Source: DATAAZ01 sp036259875 (GTDB taxonomy: Bacteria; Actinomycetota; Thermoleophilia; Gaiellales; Gaiellaceae). From it: a stretch of DNA of 35,262 bases. A program made the translations under genes and the position numbers. The notes below the pieces were generated by a model. The model searched no databases, had not been told where the DNA came from, and was given only the letters and a program-made list of their open reading frames with translations. Location: assembly GCA_036259875.1 (NCBI GenBank), contig DATAAZ010000066.1, forward strand, positions 1 through 35,262, in the 5' to 3' direction. Each line of letters starts with the position of its first letter. The first letter of the stretch is position 1. Below, in pieces: positions 31,939 through 35,262 of this stretch.

Positions 31939-32454
31939 CTAAACGCGCTCGCGGAGCGCGAGCAGCAGACCGACGAGCGTCTTGCCGTCCTCGAGCGCGT
32001 CGAGCTCGGCGGCAACCTCGGCGAGCGGCCGGCGGACGAGCTTGATCGCCTCGTCGCGCGCGCGAGCGGGGTGACTGCGCTCGAGCTCCTCGGCGAAGAA
32101 GAGGTGGACGCGCTCGCGGCAGAACCCCGGCGTCGTGTAGAAGACGGGGCCGCGCCGCCAGCGCCGCCCGTGGAGTCCGGTCTCCTCGGCGAGCTCGCGC
32201 TTCGCCGTCGCGAGCGGGTCCTCGCCCTCGTCCACGGTCCCGGCCGGCAACTCGAGCAGGTCACCGCGGGCGGCCTCGCGAAGCTGGCGGACGAGCACGA
32301 CGTCGCCGTCCGGCTCGACGGCGACGATCGCGACCGAGTCGGCCCGCTCGACGATCTCGCGCTCCGCGTCGCCCCACCGTTCCACCGTGACCCCGACCAT
32401 GCGGCCGGAGAAGACGGTCTCGGCCGCGTCGGGGCGGCGGGATTCGTCAGGCAT
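31939..32454 (-). CDS. Nudix hydrolase (ADP-ribose pyrophosphatase-like)
   Basis: A 171-residue protein with a perfect Nudix box GX5EX7REUXEEXGU at residues 72-94 (Gly72, Glu78, Arg86-Glu87, Glu90-Glu91, Gly93). The preceding VVLVRQLREAARGDLLELPAG resembles ADP-ribose pyrophosphatases (NudF type), which clear ADP-ribose; specificity is inferred. ATG 32454 overlaps the peptidase stop by 8 nt (ATGCCTGA), so it is coupled to that gene. A TTG six codons upstream is an alternative. Confidence 0.92.
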   Translation of the reverse strand: MPDESRRPDAAETVFSGRMVGVTVERWGDAEREIVERADSVAIVAVEPDGDVVLVRQLREAARGDLLELPAGTVDEGEDPLATAKRELAEETGLHGRRWRRGPVFYTTPGFCRERVHLFFAEELERSHPARARDEAIKLVRRPLAEVAAELDALEDGKTLVGLLLALRERV

Positions 32455-33574
32455 GTCGCGCAGACTCGACAAGCTCGAGCGTCACCTCGACCATCGCTTC
32501 GAGATCGGCGACGGCGATGTGCTCCTCGGCGCTGTGGATCCTGGCCATCCCGTTCGCCATGTTGACGCACGGGCGGCCGCGATCGTTGAAGACGTTCGCG
32601 TCGGCGCCTCCGCCTGCTTCGACCGCCCGCGGCTCGAAGCCGGCCGCGGCCAGAGCGGCGTACGCGAGGCGGACCGGTTCGTCGTCGGGGCGAAACCGAT
32701 AGGCGCGGTACTTGGCCTCCAGCTCGACATCGACCTCACACTCGGCGAGCGCGGCCGCGAATGTGAATGAATCGACCATCTCCTGCACGACGTCGGCGAG
32801 CTTGCGCTCGCTGCGTGAGCGCGCCTCGGCGGTCACTCTGCATCGGTCGGGGACGATGTTCCTCGCCGTGCCGCCGTGAATCTCGCCGACGTTCGCCGTC
32901 GTCTCGGCGTCGATCCGCCCCAGCCGCAAATCGGCGATCGCCCGCGCCGCGGCGTAGATCGCGGAGCGGCCCTCCTCCGGGTGCATGCCGGCGTGCGCGG
33001 CGCGGCCGGTGAAGACGGCGTCCAGAGCCGTCGACGACGGCGCGGCGAGAACGACGTCGCCGATCGGCGCGGCGTGGTCGTACACGAACCCGATCGGCGC
33101 TCGAAGTCGCTCGAGATCGAGCTCCTTGGCGCCTTCGAGGCCCGTCTCCTCCTTCGGCGTGAACACGAGCTCGACACCGGCGTGCGGGCGGCGTTCGGCG
33201 ACGAGGCGGTGCGCCGCCACGAGCATGACGGCGACTGCCGCCTTGTCGTCGGCGCCGAGGACCGTCGGCTGCGCGTTTCGGATGAGTCCGTCGTCGACGA
33301 CCGGCTCGATCTCCGCGGTCGGCGGCACCGTGTCGAGGTGGGCGCAGAGGAAGATCGGCCGGCCTCCGTTTCGACGATCGCTCGGCGGGACGCGGGCAAG
33401 GATGTTCCCCATCGAGCTGCCGATCCTCCCCCCGGCGTCGTCCTCATCGGCGTCGAGGCCGAGCGCGCGCAGATGCGCGATGACCCGATCGGCGACCGCC
33501 CGCTCGTCGCCCGAGGGGCTCGGAATCGCGGCGAGCTCCGTGAAGAGGGAGACGACGTCGGGGAGCTCCGCCAC
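32447..33574 (-). CDS. M20-family metallopeptidase, PepT-like
   Basis: A 375-residue di-zinc aminopeptidase of the M20 family. Metal and catalytic residues are visible: His79 and Asp81 (CAHLDTVPP), Asp109 (VLGADDKAAVAV), Glu142-Glu143 (PKEETGLEG) and His in NMANGMARIHSAEEH. The pattern is closest to tripeptidase PepT-like enzymes, but M20 members also deacylate amino acids, so the substrate is not certain. GTG 33574 is preferred over 33616 because TACAAT lies 8 nt upstream and homology (LFTELAAIPSPSGDE) follows at once. Confidence 0.92.
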   Translation of the reverse strand: MAELPDVVSLFTELAAIPSPSGDERAVADRVIAHLRALGLDADEDDAGGRIGSSMGNILARVPPSDRRNGGRPIFLCAHLDTVPPTAEIEPVVDDGLIRNAQPTVLGADDKAAVAVMLVAAHRLVAERRPHAGVELVFTPKEETGLEGAKELDLERLRAPIGFVYDHAAPIGDVVLAAPSSTALDAVFTGRAAHAGMHPEEGRSAIYAAARAIADLRLGRIDAETTANVGEIHGGTARNIVPDRCRVTAEARSRSERKLADVVQEMVDSFTFAAALAECEVDVELEAKYRAYRFRPDDEPVRLAYAALAAAGFEPRAVEAGGGADANVFNDRGRPCVNMANGMARIHSAEEHIAVADLEAMVEVTLELVESARHA

Positions 33575-33582
33575 GCGGGCCG

Positions 33583-33588
33583 ATTGTA
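33583..33588 (-). promoter_or_regulatory. -10 box of the PepT-like peptidase and Nudix operon
   Basis: TACAAT on the minus strand, then 8 nt, then GTG 33574; the closest match to the TATAAT consensus among the boxes listed here. Confidence 0.6.
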
Positions 33589-33634
33589 GGCGCGCGTCGA
33601 GGCTCGACACACCCAAGGGCGAATTCGACGCACG

Positions 33635-33718
33635 GTGTCACGGATACGCGCGGAGATCGGCGCTACGCTCGAAGCGGGGGAAGCGCTAAGCGGGGTCCCC
33701 GGGGGAAGCGTCACGCGC
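33635..33718 (-). repeat. Dispersed intergenic repeat, copy D
   Basis: On the minus strand this reads GCGTGACGCTTCCCCC, GGGGACCCC, CTTCCCCCGCTTCG, GAGCGTAGCGCCGA and GCGCGTATCCGTGACAC, in the order of the other copies. It lies between pyrG and the peptidase promoter. The remaining 33719-33834 stretch shows no gene. Confidence 0.7.
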
Positions 33719-33834
33719 GCGTGAGGCGGCGGCGTTCCGGCGGCATGCGCCAGGCCGTCCTCCCTACGCGGCCGCGGGCAAGCTCGACTACGAAGCGCCG
33801 AGCGGGTCGGCTGTCGAATCGCGAGGCTGCTCGG

Positions 33835-35262
33835 CTAGGAAGCGGCTGCTTCGACGAGGCCGGCCCGCTCGCGGGCTCGCGCGACCGCGGCGCCCACGAA
33901 GTCCCGGAAGAGCGGCGCCGGGCGGGTCGGTCGCGACTTGAACTCGGGATGGAACTGGCTCGCGACGAACCAGGGATGGTCGGCGAGCTCGACGATCTCG
34001 ACGAGCCGTCCCTCCTGGTACGTCCCCGAGACGACGAGCCCGGCCTCGACGAGGCGCGGTCGGAAGTGGTTGTTGACCTCGTAGCGGTGGCGATGGCGCT
34101 CGTGGACGATCGGCTCCCCGTATGACGCGTACGCGCGGGTGCCCTCGGCCAGGTTGACCGCCTGCGCGCCGAGGCGCATCGTCCCGCCCAGATCCTCGAT
34201 CTCCTTCTGCTCGGGCAGGAGGTCGATCACCGGGTACGGCGTTTCCGGATCCATCTCGGTCGAGTTCGCGCCCGCGAACCCGGCGACGTGGCGGGCGAAC
34301 TCCGAGACGGCGACGTGCATCCCGAGACAGATCCCGAGGTACGGGATCCCGCGCTCGCGCGCGACTCGGCAGGCGACGATCTTCCCCTCCCATCCTCGCG
34401 ACCCGAAACCACCCGGGACGAGGACGCCGTCCGACCGCTCGAGCTCGCGCGTCGCCTCCTCGACGCTCATCCCCTCGGCGTCGACCCAGCGCACGCGCAC
34501 GTGCACCCCGTGGTGAATCCCCGCGTGCTTGAGCGCCTCGTGAACCGAGAGGTACGCGTCCTGGAGCTTGACGTATTTCCCGACGAGGGCGATCTCGACC
34601 TCACCTTCACGGCGGCCGATCTGCGCGACGAGCTCGTCCCACTCGCCGAGATCCGGGTCGCCCTCGCCGAGCCCGAGTCGCCGGCAGACGAGCTCGTCGA
34701 GGGCCTCGTCGCGGAGCCGATGCGGGACGAGATAGACGTCGGGAACGTCCTCGTTCACCGCCACCGCGCGGACGTCGACGTCGGCGAAGAGCGCGATCTT
34801 CTCCCGGATGTCCCATGAGAGCGGCTCGGCGGAGCGGCAGACGACGACGTCCGGGTGGATACCGATGCGTCGCAGCTCGTTGACGGAGTGCTGCGTCGGC
34901 TTCGTCTTCAGCTCGCCGGCCGTCTCGATGAAGGGGACGTAGGTGACGTGGACGTAGAGGACGTTCTCGGCCCCGGCCTCGCGCCGAAACTGCCGGATCG
35001 CCTCGAGGAACGGAAGCGACTCGATGTCGCCGACGGTGCCGCCGATCTCGGAGATCACGACGTCCGCGTCCGACGTGGCGGCGACGCGGCGGACGCGCTC
35101 CTTGATCTCGTTCGTCACGTGCGGAATCACCTGCACGGTCGAGCCGAGGTACTCGCCCTTGCGCTCCTTGCGGATCACCGAGTACCAGATCGATCCCGAC
35201 GTGTGGTTCGCGTTCCGCGAGAGGTTCTCGTCGATGAAGCGCTCGTAGTGGCCGATGTCCAG
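33835..35262 (-). CDS. pyrG: CTP synthase (5'-truncated by the window edge)
   Basis: 475 codons are visible; about 70 N-terminal residues lie beyond base 35262. The frame is open to the edge, where it reads LDIGHYERFIDENLS, so the ATG at 35178 is internal. The amidoligase domain has GSTVQVIPHVTNEI, SEIGGTVGDIESLPFLEA and the KTKPTQHSVNELR UTP/CTP-regulatory block. The glutaminase domain has the nucleophile Cys in YLGICLGMH and the His-Glu of QFHPEFKSRP. It makes CTP from UTP, ATP and glutamine and is allosterically activated by GTP. Confidence 0.96.
   Translation of the reverse strand: MDIGHYERFIDENLSRNANHTSGSIWYSVIRKERKGEYLGSTVQVIPHVTNEIKERVRRVAATSDADVVISEIGGTVGDIESLPFLEAIRQFRREAGAENVLYVHVTYVPFIETAGELKTKPTQHSVNELRRIGIHPDVVVCRSAEPLSWDIREKIALFADVDVRAVAVNEDVPDVYLVPHRLRDEALDELVCRRLGLGEGDPDLGEWDELVAQIGRREGEVEIALVGKYVKLQDAYLSVHEALKHAGIHHGVHVRVRWVDAEGMSVEEATRELERSDGVLVPGGFGSRGWEGKIVACRVARERGIPYLGICLGMHVAVSEFARHVAGFAGANSTEMDPETPYPVIDLLPEQKEIEDLGGTMRLGAQAVNLAEGTRAYASYGEPIVHERHRHRYEVNNHFRPRLVEAGLVVSGTYQEGRLVEIVELADHPWFVASQFHPEFKSRPTRPAPLFRDFVGAAVARARERAGLVEAAAS

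Noticed and set aside
33600..33834. Possible tRNA or small gene between pyrG and the peptidase
   Set aside because: No cloverleaf or T-loop (GTTCGA) signature and no biased reading frame; most of the region is repeat copy D.

Overview
This 35.3 kb window is GC-rich bacterial chromosome, densely packed, with short intergenic gaps and genes on both strands. Gene content (ImuB/DnaE2 mutasome, an Asp-type MurA, small actinobacterial families such as DUF6504, DUF6941 and CBU_0592-like) and the dominance of TANNNT -10 boxes placed almost directly on start codons point to an actinobacterium. A deep lineage such as Thermoleophilia (Gaiellales or Solirubrobacterales) is my best guess. That placement is inference; no database search was possible. 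No tRNA, rRNA, CRISPR array, phage or IS element was seen.

Layout. 0-9.5 kb: the 3' tip of an unidentified gene, then ridA, a small membrane protein and murA (all minus); divergently an HD-domain protein and a DUF6941 protein; a class V aminotransferase and an EEP-fold hydrolase (minus); a short conserved-looking protein, a secreted subtilase, a DUF72 protein and two orphan response regulators (plus). 9.5-16.4 kb: translesion synthesis region with dnaE2, a bicupin, and the imuB-DUF6504 pair under a promoter with two SOS boxes, then a ComB-like phosphatase. 16.4-17.8 kb: zinc-finger rhomboid protease and a PRC-barrel protein. 17.8-22.2 kb: pyruvate phosphate dikinase with its regulatory kinase/phosphorylase, with a small membrane protein and a lipoprotein coupled between them. 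22.3-27.4 kb: glyQ-glyS, recO, a glutaredoxin and mutM. 27.4-30.7 kb: nucleoside catabolism operon deoB-methyltransferase-deoA and a divergent 46-aa membrane protein. 30.7-35.3 kb: alanine dehydrogenase, a PepT-like peptidase with a Nudix hydrolase, and pyrG running off the right edge.

The signals most worth following are not single genes. (1) Sixteen start codons lie 6-10 nt behind a TANNNT box, indicating leaderless or near-leaderless mRNAs. Two divergent gene pairs share one symmetric 7-bp TANNNTA core with exactly 23 bp between the opposing start codons, and a third pair shares such a core with one long leader. (2) Three genes (EEP hydrolase, DUF6504 protein, glyS) have no usable ATG/GTG/TTG and appear to begin at CTG. 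(3) A dispersed repeat of about 85 bp with a CCCCGGGG core occurs four times between genes. (4) The imuB promoter has a perfect TTGACA box with one LexA-type palindrome in its spacer and a second one over the -10 and start region. (5) MurA carries Asp in place of the fosfomycin-target Cys.
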